Shown: piece by piece, positions 18,316-27,046 of the stretch | Layout: each line of letters opens with the position of its first letter | How positions within the stretch are numbered: the first letter of the stretch is position 1 | NCBI GenBank assembly: GCA_017435045.1 | Contig: JAFSFT010000004.1 | Span: 1 to 60,850, forward strand | DNA length: 60,850 nucleotides | Origin: Oscillospiraceae bacterium | GTDB taxonomy: Bacteria; Bacillota; Clostridia; Oscillospirales; Ruminococcaceae | Direction of reading: 5' to 3' | Notes under the pieces: model-generated | Databases searched by the model: none | What the model saw: the letters and a program-made list of their open reading frames with translations, nothing else | Told to the model about the DNA's origin: nothing | Position numbers and translations under genes: made by a program

Positions 18316-20301
18316 ATGGCAAAAAAGTCAGCAGTTTACGGCAACGAAAGTATCAGCAGTCTCAAAGGCGCCGACAGGGTACGCAAACGCCCTGCGGTTA
18401 TCTTTGGTTCGGACGGTATTGAGGGCTGTCAGCACTCTGTGTTTGAAATTCTGTCCAACAGTATTGACGAGGCAAGGGAAGGCCACGGCAACAAAATCAT
18501 TATGACAAGATATGCCGACGGTGCAATAGAAGTGGAAGACTTTGGCCGCGGCATCCCTGTGGACTACAACAAAAACGAGGACCGCTTCAACTGGGAGCTT
18601 CTGTTCTGCGAGATGTATGCAGGCGGCAAATACAACAACAATTCGGGCGACAACTACGAATTTTCCCTCGGCTTAAACGGCCTTGGTCTGTGTGCCACAC
18701 AGTATGCCTCTGAATATATGACCGTTGACATTGTGCGTGACGGCTTTGCCTACCACCTTGACTTTGCAAAGGGCGAAAATGTGGGCGGTCTGCAGAAAAC
18801 CGAAACAAACAGACGTCAGACAGGCTCCAAGATAAAATGGAAGCCCGACAATACTGTTTTCAGCGATATAAACATCCCCCAAAGCTATTTCGAGGAGGTT
18901 CTCAGACGTCAGGCGGTTGTAAACCCAAATGTTCTGTTTATCTTTAAAAATCAGCAGGACAAGGGCTTTGAAACAAAGGAATACTTTTACGAAAAGGGCA
19001 TAGTGGACTATGTGGAGGAAATCTGTAACGGCGAAAACCTTACCAGAATTGTCTCCAACAGCTACGAAACAAGCGGTAAGGACCGTGACGATATGCCCGA
19101 ATACAAGGTAAAGATGAACGCTGCCTTTGCATTTTCCAACAAGGTGCAGAAGATTGAATACTACCACAACTCCAGTTTTCTGGAATACGGCGGCAGCCCT
19201 GAAAAAGCGGTAAAAAATGCCTTTGTATATCAGATAGATGCCTTTGCAAAGCAGAAAAACCTTTACAAAAAGAACGAAAGCAAAATTACCTTTCAGGATA
19301 TAGAGGACTGCCTTGTCTTTGTTTCAAGCTGCTTCTCCACCATGACAAGCTACGAAAACCAGACCAAAAAGGCAATCACAAACAAGTTTATTGCCCAGGC
19401 AATGACAGAGTTTTTAAAGCGTACACTGGAAGTTTTCTTTATCGAAAATCCTGACGAAGCCCTTAAGGTTGTACAGCAGGTAATTGTAAACAAGCAGTCC
19501 CGCGAACAGGCGGAAAAAACACGCATAAACCTCAAAAAATCCATCAGCGAAAAAATCGACCTTGCAAACCGCGTGCAGAAGTTTGTGGACTGCCGCAGCA
19601 AGGACGTTTCCAAACGCGAGGTATACATTGTGGAAGGCGACTCTGCCCTCGGCGCATGTAAGCAAAGCCGTGACGCAGACTTTCAGGCACTTATGCCTGT
19701 AAGGGGCAAAATCCTCAACTGCCTTAAGTGCGACTACGACCGCATCTTCAAAAGCGATATCATCACAGACCTTATCAAGGTGCTGGGCTGCGGTGTGGAA
19801 AGCCCTGCAAAATACCAGAAGGCAGGCATTGCAACCTTCAGTCTGGAAAACCTGCGCTGGAACAAGGTGGTTATCTGTACCGATGCCGACGTGGACGGCT
19901 TCCAGATAAGAACACTTATCCTCACAATGCTTTACCGCCTCTGTCCGCAGCTTATCGACAACGGCTATGTGTACATTGCCGAAAGCCCGCTGTACGAAAT
20001 AAACACAAAGGACAGAACATACTTTGCATACACCGAGGAAGAAAAGAAAAATATTATGGGCCGTATTGAAAAACAGAAGTTTACAATACAGCGTTCCAAA
20101 GGTCTTGGTGAAAACGAGCCTGAAATGATGTGGATTACCACCATGAACCCCGAAACACGCCGTCTTATCAAGGTGTGCAAGGAGGATGTTGTGCGTACAC
20201 AGGAAATGTTCGAGCTGCTGCTGGGGGACAACCTTGCAGGCAGAAAACAGTACATTCAGGATTTCGGTGCCGACTATCTTGACCAGCTTGACTTATCATA
20301 A
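18316..20301 (+). CDS. Divergent type II topoisomerase B subunit (ParE/GyrB-like)
   Basis: A 661-residue GHKL ATPase-TOPRIM protein. The ATP site is visible (NSIDEA, DFGRGIPV), and the TOPRIM acids lie in VEGDSALG near 439 and TDADVDG near 522. Several hallmark motifs differ from standard GyrB/ParE: EGDSALGACKQ where EGDSAGGSAKQ is usual, SLGLNGLGLCATQ in the GLHGVG position, and RSKGLGE instead of RYKGLGE. With the next gene it should form an A2B2 enzyme that passes one duplex through another using ATP. It is probably a topoisomerase IV-like decatenase, distinct from the main gyrase, which is not in this window. Pairing and spacing (20 bases) support one operon. Confidence 0.88.
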   Translation: MAKKSAVYGNESISSLKGADRVRKRPAVIFGSDGIEGCQHSVFEILSNSIDEAREGHGNKIIMTRYADGAIEVEDFGRGIPVDYNKNEDRFNWELLFCEMYAGGKYNNNSGDNYEFSLGLNGLGLCATQYASEYMTVDIVRDGFAYHLDFAKGENVGGLQKTETNRRQTGSKIKWKPDNTVFSDINIPQSYFEEVLRRQAVVNPNVLFIFKNQQDKGFETKEYFYEKGIVDYVEEICNGENLTRIVSNSYETSGKDRDDMPEYKVKMNAAFAFSNKVQKIEYYHNSSFLEYGGSPEKAVKNAFVYQIDAFAKQKNLYKKNESKITFQDIEDCLVFVSSCFSTMTSYENQTKKAITNKFIAQAMTEFLKRTLEVFFIENPDEALKVVQQVIVNKQSREQAEKTRINLKKSISEKIDLANRVQKFVDCRSKDVSKREVYIVEGDSALGACKQSRDADFQALMPVRGKILNCLKCDYDRIFKSDIITDLIKVLGCGVESPAKYQKAGIATFSLENLRWNKVVICTDADVDGFQIRTLILTMLYRLCPQLIDNGYVYIAESPLYEINTKDRTYFAYTEEEKKNIMGRIEKQKFTIQRSKGLGENEPEMMWITTMNPETRRLIKVCKEDVVRTQEMFELLLGDNLAGRKQYIQDFGADYLDQLDLS

Positions 20302-20321
20302 AAGAAAGGACAGTCTTTAAA

Positions 20322-22574
20322 ATGGCAAGAAAAACAAAAAAAGAACCAAATGTTCCAAAAAGCCAGGGACTGCCTGACAATGTGGAAATTCTCTCCGCAG
20401 GCGAGGTGCTGGAAAACCCCATAACCGACACCCTGCGGGAAAACTATATGCCCTATGCAATGAGCGTTATCGTATCCCGTGCACTGCCCGAGATTGACGG
20501 CTTAAAGCCAAGCCACCGCAAGCTGCTTTACACAATGTACGACATGGGTCTGCTCAAGGGTGCAAAGACAAAATCCGCAAACATTGTGGGCCAGACAATG
20601 CGTCTTAACCCACACGGCGATGCGGCAATTTACGAAACAATGGTGCGTCTTGCCCGCGGCAACGAAAGCCTGCTGGTGCCTTTTGTGGACAGCAAGGGTA
20701 ACTTTGGCAAGGCGTATTCAAGGGATATGGCACCTGCTGCCGCCCGTTACACCGAGGCAAAGCTGGAACAGGTGTGCGAGGAGTTTTTCCGCGATATCGA
20801 CAGCGACACTGTGGACTTTGTGGACAACTACGACTCCACAAGAAAAGAGCCTGTGCTGCTGCCTACAACCTTTCCAAACATTCTCACCAACAACACCCTT
20901 GGCATTGCCGTTGGTATGGCGTCCTCCATCTGCTCCTTCAATCTGGAGGAGGTGTGCCGCACCACCATCGCATTTATCAAGGATAAAAAGCACAATATAA
21001 AGGACACCCTTCTTGCACCTGACTTTTCGGGCGGCGGCATCGTTCTCTATGACCAGAGCGATATCGACCAGATATACGAAAGCGGCCGCGGCAGCATCCG
21101 TGTACGCAGCAGATGGCAGGCGGTAAAGGCGGATGGCGGCACAATCATCGAGATTACCGAAATTCCGTCCACCACCACTGTGGAAGCAATCATCGACAAA
21201 ATTGCCGACCTGTGGAAGCAGGGCAAGATAAAGGAGATAAGCGGCATCCGTGACGAAACCGACCTTAAAGGCCTTAAAATTGCCATTGATGTAAAACGCG
21301 GTACCGACTGCGAAAAGCTTATGCAGAAGCTGTTTAAGCTTACACCGCTGGAAGACACCTTCAGTGCAAACTTCAACGTGCTTATTGCAGGTGCTCCAAG
21401 GGTTATGGGCGTGGGCGAAATCATCGAGGAATGGGTGGCTTTCCGCACCGACTGTGTAAAACGCCGCACCTACCACAACCTGGGCATCAAAAAGGACCGT
21501 CTGCATCTTGTGCAGGGTCTGGAATACATTCTTCTTGATATCGACAGGGCAATTGAGATTGTCCGCAATACCGAGGACGAAAAAGAGGTTGTGCCAAACC
21601 TTATGATTGGCTTTGGCATAGACGAAATTCAGGCAGAATACGTTGCCGAAATCCGTCTGCGTCAGCTCAACCGCAACTATATCCTCAAGCGTATCGAAGA
21701 AAAGGACAGCCTTATCAAAGAGATTGCCGAGCTGGAGGATATCCTCAAAAACGACAAAAAGGTCAAGAAGATTATCATCTCCGAGCTGGAAAATGTAATC
21801 AAAAAGTACGCAAAGCCACGCAGAAGCCAGATTATGTACGAATCTGTTATGGAAATTGAGGAAGAAGAGGAAGAAGCAATTCCGTCCTATCCTGTAAACA
21901 TCTTTGTAACACAGCAGGGCTATGTTAAAAAGATTACACCGCAGTCTCTGCGTATGAGCGGCGAGCACAAGCTTAAAGCCGAGGACTACATTACACAGCA
22001 CATCGAAACCACAAACGATATGGAGCTGCTGTTCTTTACAAGCAGACAGCAGGTTTACAAGTGCCGTGCCGCAGCCTTTGACGACACTAAGACAAGTGTG
22101 CTGGGCGAGTTTGTCCCTGCAAAGCTTGGTATGGACGAGGGCGAGGAGGTAGTAAAGGTGGTGCACACCAGGGACTACAAAGGCTTTGTGCTGTTCTGCT
22201 TTGACAACGGCAAGGCTACAAAGGTGCCCCTTTCCGCCTACGAAACCAAGACCAACCGCAAAAAGCTTATCAATGCATATTCCGACAAGGCAAAGCTTGT
22301 GGAAATTATGGCCTGCACCGAAAACGAGGACATTGCATTTATCTCCTCTGTAAACCGTGCCCTTGTGGTAAACACCAGCCAGATAAGCGAAAAGACAACC
22401 AAAAACTCTGCAGGCATACAGGTGCAGACACTCAAGAAAAACCAGTATGTAAAAGCGGTAAAAACCGCCGCAGAGGCACAGTTTGCAAATGTAAACAAAT
22501 ACAAGACAAAAAATATCCCTGCGGCAGGCAGCTTCCTCAAAGAGGAGGACATTGCCCAGCAGCTTACACTTTAA
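20322..22574 (+). CDS. Divergent type II topoisomerase A subunit (ParC/GyrA-like)
   Basis: A 750-residue DNA-cleavage subunit. The catalytic tyrosine is Tyr143 in AAARYTEAKL, preceded by KPSHRKLLY and the HGDAAIYETM helix. The quinolone-contact serine of GyrA/ParC (HGDS) is Ala99 here, and the usual downstream acidic residue is Glu. The C-terminal 250 residues form beta-pinwheel-like repeats without a recognisable GyrA box, which favours a topoisomerase IV-type role. It is shorter than typical GyrA (about 820 or more). It follows the B subunit directly and ends in a stem-loop. It decatenates or relaxes DNA together with its partner; gyrase-type supercoiling cannot be ruled in or out. Confidence 0.9.
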   Translation: MARKTKKEPNVPKSQGLPDNVEILSAGEVLENPITDTLRENYMPYAMSVIVSRALPEIDGLKPSHRKLLYTMYDMGLLKGAKTKSANIVGQTMRLNPHGDAAIYETMVRLARGNESLLVPFVDSKGNFGKAYSRDMAPAAARYTEAKLEQVCEEFFRDIDSDTVDFVDNYDSTRKEPVLLPTTFPNILTNNTLGIAVGMASSICSFNLEEVCRTTIAFIKDKKHNIKDTLLAPDFSGGGIVLYDQSDIDQIYESGRGSIRVRSRWQAVKADGGTIIEITEIPSTTTVEAIIDKIADLWKQGKIKEISGIRDETDLKGLKIAIDVKRGTDCEKLMQKLFKLTPLEDTFSANFNVLIAGAPRVMGVGEIIEEWVAFRTDCVKRRTYHNLGIKKDRLHLVQGLEYILLDIDRAIEIVRNTEDEKEVVPNLMIGFGIDEIQAEYVAEIRLRQLNRNYILKRIEEKDSLIKEIAELEDILKNDKKVKKIIISELENVIKKYAKPRRSQIMYESVMEIEEEEEEAIPSYPVNIFVTQQGYVKKITPQSLRMSGEHKLKAEDYITQHIETTNDMELLFFTSRQQVYKCRAAAFDDTKTSVLGEFVPAKLGMDEGEEVVKVVHTRDYKGFVLFCFDNGKATKVPLSAYETKTNRKKLINAYSDKAKLVEIMACTENEDIAFISSVNRALVVNTSQISEKTTKNSAGIQVQTLKKNQYVKAVKTAAEAQFANVNKYKTKNIPAAGSFLKEEDIAQQLTL

Positions 22575-22578
22575 AGCA

Positions 22579-22626
22579 CAAAGGGCTGACAATTCGTGTA
22601 TAAACACAGGAATAATCAGCCTTTTA
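22579..22626 (+). terminator. Probable terminator after the topoisomerase pair
   Basis: AAAGGGCTGA near 22579 pairs with TCAGCCTTTT ending near 22626 across a loop of about 26 nt. The T-run is short, so I rate it as moderate. Confidence 0.5.
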
Positions 22627-22683
22627 AAAGAAAACAGCTTAAAAAATCAGCCAAAAAGCGTGCATATTATCAAAATTTGTTCT

Positions 22684-22712
22684 TGCATAATTCTGGTTAA
22701 TATGTTATAGTA
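22684..22712 (+). promoter_or_regulatory. Promoter of secG
   Basis: TTGCAT (22684-22689) and TATAGT (22707-22712) are separated by 17 bp, 37 bases upstream of secG. Confidence 0.6.
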
Positions 22713-22749
22713 ATATGGTGATATACACAAAGGACGGAGGTCGTGTCAG

Positions 22750-22992
22750 ATGGGCATTTTGGAAATTATTGCAGGCGTGTTGCTTATTGCATGCTGCGTT
22801 GTTATTATAATGTTGGTTATGGCTCAGGAAGCTAAAACAAGCGGTATGACAGCTATGACAGGCGGCAGCGATGTTTACGGCGATATGCAGTCCAGAACAG
22901 CAGATGCAAAAATTGCTAAAGTTACAAAACTTGCAGGTATTGTATTTTTTGTACTTGTAGTTGCAGTAAGTGCTATCGCAGCATTAGCATAA
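22750..22992 (+). CDS. secG: Preprotein translocase subunit SecG
   Basis: An 80-residue protein with two transmembrane helices (about 3-24 and 57-79) joined by a polar loop containing KTSGMTAMTGG, the position of the SecG loop signature. SecG binds SecYE and aids SecA-driven export. The position directly upstream of rnr is the common Firmicute secG-rnr arrangement and strengthens the call. A terminator-like hairpin lies between the two genes. Confidence 0.85.
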   Translation: MGILEIIAGVLLIACCVVIIMLVMAQEAKTSGMTAMTGGSDVYGDMQSRTADAKIAKVTKLAGIVFFVLVVAVSAIAALA

Positions 22993-23010
22993 TAATTTAA
23001 AAGCACTCAG

Positions 23011-23039
23011 AACTCGCCAGTCAAACGGCGAGTTTTTTG
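23011..23039 (+). terminator. Terminator between secG and rnr
   Basis: An 8-bp stem (23011-23018 with 23027-23034) overlaps and precedes a six-T run. It probably reduces read-through from secG into rnr. Confidence 0.8.
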
Positions 23040-23087
23040 TTATATAAAGGTTATAATAATACACACACCAACCCCGAAAGGATTTAT

Positions 23088-25253
23088 ATGCCGATTAAAG
23101 AAAGAATTATAAAAGAGCTCCAGAGCGGGCCAAAAAAATACAAGGCACTCAAAACAAAGTTCAAGGCAACCAAAAAGTTTTTTGCCGCTATGGAAGAATT
23201 GTATCAGCAGGGCGTAATTGACGAGGTAAACGGCCTTATCATCCTGCTTAAAGGCAAAAAGGAAGAAAAGAAACAGCGTCCAAAGGATGTTTTTGAGGGC
23301 ACAGTTGTAAAGCTTACCGAGAACTACGGCTTTGTCCGTGTTGAGGAGTTTGACAAGGACGTTTTTGTTGCAGGCAAATTTATGATGGGCACAGTTGTGG
23401 GCGACAGGGTGGAACTGCGTAAAATTCCGTCAAAACGCCACCAGTACGAGGGCGAAATCACCGAAATTCTCGAGGAAAAGACAAACCTTGTGGCAACTGT
23501 GGAAAAGGAGCACGGCAATCTGTACGCTGTCCTGCGTGACTGCCCTGTACTTTATCTGCCAATAGAAAACCGCCGCAGAGACCTTAAACGCGGCGACGTG
23601 ATTGTGGTGGATATTTACGGCAGAGGCCGCAGCCACCGTGCACTCACAGCAAAAATCATAGAAAATCTGGGTCAGGTGGATTGCAGCACCAAGGCAATCG
23701 AACTGCTGCTTATGGAAAAACAGATTACCGCCGATTTTGAGGACAAGGTGCTCACCGAGGTAAACCAGGTGGTAAACCGCATTGATATGGCAACCGAGTA
23801 CAAATTCCGCGAGGATCTGACAGGGGAATGCATCTTTACCATCGACTCTGCATCCACAAAGGACATCGACGATGCCATCTCCATCAGCAGAACAGCGGAC
23901 GGCTATGCACTTTCCGTCCACATTGCGGACGTAAGCCATTTTGTAAAGCCTGCCAGCTTTGTAAATCAGGCGGCATACACCCGCGGCACATCCATCTATT
24001 TTGGCGACAGCGTTATCCCTATGCTGCCAAAGGCACTTTCCAACGGAGCCTGCTCCCTTAACGAGGGCGAGGAACGCCTTGCCTTTACCTGTGCAATGCA
24101 GCTTGATAAGGACGGCACCGTAAAAAGCTACAGATTCTTTAAATCTGTAATAAAATCCCGTCTCAAGGGTGTCTACAGCGAAATAAATGATATTATTTTT
24201 GAAGATATTGTAAAGCCGAAGATTAAGGCAAAATACAGTCTGGAAGCTCCTGCAGGCGAACAGCCAAAGGTTTCTGCACAGATAAGAGAAAAATACAGCG
24301 AAGTTTACGACAGCATTATGGTGGCAATGGAGCTGTACAGCAAGCTTAACAAAAAGCGTGTTCAGCGCGGTGCCATGGATATCGAAAGCGACGAGGCATA
24401 CATTGTTTTTGATGAGCATAAGCACGTTGCGGACATCAAAAAACGGGAACGCGGCGAAAGCGAAAAGATGATTGAAGAATTTATGCTGCTGGCAAACGGC
24501 TGCAGTGCAAACCTTGCAAGAAAGATGGACCTGCCGTTTGTTTACCGCGTGCACGAAGAACCCGAGGCAGAAAAGATGTTTACCTTTAAGGAAAATCTCC
24601 GCAGATTCGGCCTCAAGCTGGAGAAAAAGCAGGGCGACAGTCTGCAGATGGCATTTTCACGCCTGCTGGACAACACCCGCGGCACAAAGCTGCAGCGTTT
24701 TGTACATTCGGGCGTACTGCGTGCACAGAGCAAGGCAAAATATCTGGAAATTCCACAGGGACATTTTGGCCTGTCTCTGGAGGACTACGCACACTTTACC
24801 AGTCCTATCCGCCGCTATCCCGACCTTGCAATCCACCGCATACTCACCGATGTGGTAAACGGTGTGCCAAAGGACAAAATCAAAAAGAAATACGAAAAAT
24901 TTGCAAAATCTGCGGCAAAGCAGTCCTCCGACACAGAGCTTAACGCAATGCAGATTGAGCGTGACGCAACCGATATCTATATTGCGGAATATATGTCCGA
25001 CCATACAGGCGAAGAATTTACAGGCACTGTAAGCAGTGTTATGAGCTTTGGCGTATATGTGGAGCTGGACAACACCGCCGAAGGTCTTGTGCACGTTTCC
25101 CTTACCGATATGGTAAACCCCATACTGCAGGAGGGCTTTTGCCTCTATTGCCCTGTAACAGGCAAGAAATATACCATAGGCGATACCGTAAAGGTAAAGG
25201 TTATCGGCACAGATATCCTCAAGGGCAATATAGACTTTGAGTTTGTGGAATAA
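23088..25253 (+). CDS. rnr: Ribonuclease R
   Basis: 721 residues from the ATG at 23088, which has a good GAAAGGA site. An upstream in-frame start at 23037 overlaps the terminator and is rejected. Domains in order are an N-terminal winged-helix region, cold-shock domains (about 65-200), the RNB catalytic domain with STKDIDDAIS near 255, and a C-terminal S1 domain (about 640-718). RNase R is a processive 3'-5' exonuclease that can pass through structured RNA. It acts in rRNA and mRNA quality control and with tmRNA. It is followed by a strong terminator; no smpB gene follows here. Confidence 0.95.
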   Translation: MPIKERIIKELQSGPKKYKALKTKFKATKKFFAAMEELYQQGVIDEVNGLIILLKGKKEEKKQRPKDVFEGTVVKLTENYGFVRVEEFDKDVFVAGKFMMGTVVGDRVELRKIPSKRHQYEGEITEILEEKTNLVATVEKEHGNLYAVLRDCPVLYLPIENRRRDLKRGDVIVVDIYGRGRSHRALTAKIIENLGQVDCSTKAIELLLMEKQITADFEDKVLTEVNQVVNRIDMATEYKFREDLTGECIFTIDSASTKDIDDAISISRTADGYALSVHIADVSHFVKPASFVNQAAYTRGTSIYFGDSVIPMLPKALSNGACSLNEGEERLAFTCAMQLDKDGTVKSYRFFKSVIKSRLKGVYSEINDIIFEDIVKPKIKAKYSLEAPAGEQPKVSAQIREKYSEVYDSIMVAMELYSKLNKKRVQRGAMDIESDEAYIVFDEHKHVADIKKRERGESEKMIEEFMLLANGCSANLARKMDLPFVYRVHEEPEAEKMFTFKENLRRFGLKLEKKQGDSLQMAFSRLLDNTRGTKLQRFVHSGVLRAQSKAKYLEIPQGHFGLSLEDYAHFTSPIRRYPDLAIHRILTDVVNGVPKDKIKKKYEKFAKSAAKQSSDTELNAMQIERDATDIYIAEYMSDHTGEEFTGTVSSVMSFGVYVELDNTAEGLVHVSLTDMVNPILQEGFCLYCPVTGKKYTIGDTVKVKVIGTDILKGNIDFEFVE

Positions 25254-25270
25254 TATATACTGAATATTAA

Positions 25271-25331
25271 ACAGCAGAGTAAAACCATGTTTTCTTATGT
25301 GGAACACCTTTTACTCTGCTGTTATTTTTTG
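25271..25331 (+). terminator. Terminator after rnr
   Basis: A 14-bp perfect stem (25271-25284 with 25309-25322) with a 24-nt loop is followed by TATTTTTTG. Confidence 0.85.
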
Positions 25332-25394
25332 TATAAAACTGAATATACATATAGAAACTGCCAAAACTGACAATACAACGAAAGGGTGATTGTT

Positions 25395-25715
25395 ATGTTT
25401 AAATTTCTTACCAGAAGCAAGCCAACAGAGATGGAAACCGAGATTGCAAACCTTAAAAAAGAACTGGAAAACTGCAGGTTTCTTATAAACCGCAACGATA
25501 CCATGTTCAATATGTCAACCGACGAAAATCTTATCGCCTCGCAGATATACGAAAGGGAATCGCTGCGCTGGCAGTACTGTTATCTGCTTGGGCAGCTTAA
25601 GGCAAAGGAAGACGAAAAAGCAAAGGCAGAAGTGACAGCGGCAGCCGCAAATTCAAAAGCGGAAGCTGCAAACGCAAATCTCAATACAAAAGCTGTAAAG
25701 GTGGGGGAATATTAA
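25395..25715 (+). CDS. DUF2508 (YaaL-like) family protein
   Basis: A 106-residue helical protein. The ATG at 25395 is chosen because AAAGGG lies 6-11 bases upstream; a GTG nine bases earlier falls inside that site. The middle holds the pattern DENLIASQIYERESLRWQY, as in the YaaL/DUF2508 family, which sits directly before bofA in Bacillus and clostridia. The C-terminal 40 residues are an Ala/Lys/Glu-rich helix. No function is established for the family. Its stop codon overlaps the bofA start in TAATG, so the two are translationally coupled and probably sporulation-linked. Confidence 0.75.
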   Translation: MFKFLTRSKPTEMETEIANLKKELENCRFLINRNDTMFNMSTDENLIASQIYERESLRWQYCYLLGQLKAKEDEKAKAEVTAAAANSKAEAANANLNTKAVKVGEY

Positions 25716-25972
25716 TGGCCACAAAAATACTGGCGGCAATACTCGCTTTGTCGGGGATAGCGGTAATATATTCTTTTACAAAGGCAAAAAGACCGGTGCT
25801 TACAGCCCTTAAAAGTGCCGTAAGCGGCATATCGGCAATGCTGCTGGTAAACCTTGTCTCGGCGGCAACGGGCTGTTACATAGCGGTAAACTTTTTTACG
25901 GTTTTCATCGCCACGGTGCTGTCTCTGCCCGGGGTGGTGGGACTTTTGCTGCTTAATGTGGTTTTTATATAA
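25715..25972 (+). CDS. bofA: BofA-family pro-sigma-K processing inhibitor
   Basis: An 85-residue membrane protein with three hydrophobic segments (about 5-20, 32-50, 58-84). It ends in LPGVVGLLLLNVVF, which matches the conserved BofA C-terminal pattern (LPGV.GL..L). In Bacillus, BofA with SpoIVFA holds the membrane protease SpoIVFB inactive until the forespore signals, delaying sigma-K maturation. The overlap with the DUF2508 gene reproduces the yaaL-bofA pair. A sigma-K gene or spoIVFB is not in this window, so the partner is unseen. Confidence 0.85.
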   Translation: MATKILAAILALSGIAVIYSFTKAKRPVLTALKSAVSGISAMLLVNLVSAATGCYIAVNFFTVFIATVLSLPGVVGLLLLNVVFI

Positions 25973-26040
25973 CCGCAGCCAAAATCGCATTGTAACTTGT
26001 GTGATATTTTGATATACTATATAAAAGCTCAACTGTGCTG

Positions 26041-26192
26041 TGCCCAAAAAGCGGTGCTGTGCCCCAAAAGTGGTGCTGTGCCCCAAAAGTGGTGCGGTGC
26101 TCCAAAAGCGGTGCTGTGCCCAAAAAGCGGTGCGGTGCCCAAAAAGCGGTGCGGTGCCCAAAAAGCGGTGCGGTGCCCAAAAAGCGGTGCGG
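26041..26192. repeat. Minisatellite: eight perfect-period 19-bp units
   Basis: Eight head-to-tail units of TGCCCAAAAAGCGGTGCGG and close variants fill exactly 152 bp. The last four are identical; the first four differ at one to three positions. The array lies between bofA and the flavin reductase gene. Frames through it are open on both strands, but this is a consequence of the repeat. Confidence 0.95.
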
Positions 26193-26254
26193 TGCACAGT
26201 GTATGCTCTGCACAGGTGTGACAAAATACATCGGAATATACAAGGTGATTATAT

Positions 26255-26878
26255 ATGAAAAAAGTACATTGGCCCGGGGCAACCCTTATGATGCCTGTTC
26301 CGCCCGTTCTGGTTTCCTGCGGAACAAAGGAAAAACCAAACTGCATAACAATCGGCTGGACGGGTATCATCAACAGTCAGCCGCCAAAAACCTACATAAG
26401 CATCCGTCCCGAACGCTATTCCTACAATATCATAAAGGAAACAGGGGAGTTTATCATCAATATGCCAACTGCAAAGCTGGTAAAGGAGATTGACTGGTGC
26501 GGTGTACGCAGCGGTGCAAAGGAAGACAAGTTCAAGGCTATGAATTTTACTCCGTACGAGGTGGAGGGCTTTGACTGCCCTGCAATTGCCGAACTGCCCA
26601 TAGCACTTACCTGCAAGGTGTTTGACATTGTGCCCCTTGGCTGCCACGATATGTTTATGGCGGACATTACAGGCGTTATCGTAAACGAAAACCTGCTGGA
26701 CGAAAACGGACGTCTGGAAATTGAAAAGGCAGGCCTTATGGCATACGCCCACGGGCAGTATTTTGAGCTTGGCAAAAAAATCGGCAGCTTTGGCTTCAGC
26801 GTTAAAAAGCCTGAAAAGAAAAGAAAAAAGCCCACAGCCGCAAAACCCATTGTCAAGAAAAAAACAGCAAAAAAATAA
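26255..26878 (+). CDS. Flavin reductase/flavoredoxin-family FMN-binding protein
   Basis: A 207-residue protein. The first 180 residues follow the flavin-reductase-like split barrel: PVLVSCG, NCITIGWTGIINSQPP (FMN-binding strand-turn), YISIRPERYSYNII and GEFIINMP. Such proteins bind FMN and act as NAD(P)H:flavin reductases or electron carriers in anaerobes. The last 25 or so residues are a Lys/Pro/Ala-rich basic tail, similar in composition to the tail of the CotF-like protein at 1282. The substrate is not determinable. It is a single gene, followed by a perfect terminator. Confidence 0.8.
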   Translation: MKKVHWPGATLMMPVPPVLVSCGTKEKPNCITIGWTGIINSQPPKTYISIRPERYSYNIIKETGEFIINMPTAKLVKEIDWCGVRSGAKEDKFKAMNFTPYEVEGFDCPAIAELPIALTCKVFDIVPLGCHDMFMADITGVIVNENLLDENGRLEIEKAGLMAYAHGQYFELGKKIGSFGFSVKKPEKKRKKPTAAKPIVKKKTAKK

Positions 26879-26887
26879 AGTTTGTAA

Positions 26888-26917
26888 ATTAAGGACTACA
26901 AGTAGTCCTTAATTTTG
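26888..26917 (+). terminator. Terminator after the flavin reductase gene
   Basis: An 11-bp stem (26888-26898 with 26903-26913, loop of 4) runs into TTTTG. Confidence 0.8.
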
Positions 26918-26955
26918 TTTATTGTGCCAAAAATCAAATCGTTACAAATATTTCG

Positions 26956-26984
26956 TTGAAAACCACAACATCTTGTGTTAAACT
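26956..26984 (+). promoter_or_regulatory. nrdD promoter with NrdR-box-like operator in the spacer
   Basis: TTGAAA (26956-26961) and TAAACT (26979-26984) are separated by 17 bp. The spacer holds CCACAACATCTTGTGT (26963-26978), which matches the NrdR-box consensus ACACWATATATWGTGT at 13 of 16 positions. NrdR represses ribonucleotide reductase genes in response to dATP/ATP. A repressor here would block RNA polymerase directly. A weaker possible second half (10 of 16) starts at 26998, but at 35 bp rather than the usual 31-32. Confidence 0.6.
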
Positions 26985-27046
26985 TATAAATACCTATTCA
27001 AAATATAGTAGATTGTTTATATATAAGATTAAAAAAGGAGAAAAAG

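Noticed and set aside
26029-26373. Repetitive open frames through the 19-bp array on both strands
   Set aside because: They are open only because a 19-bp repeat without stops cycles through the frames; no start signal or domain supports them.
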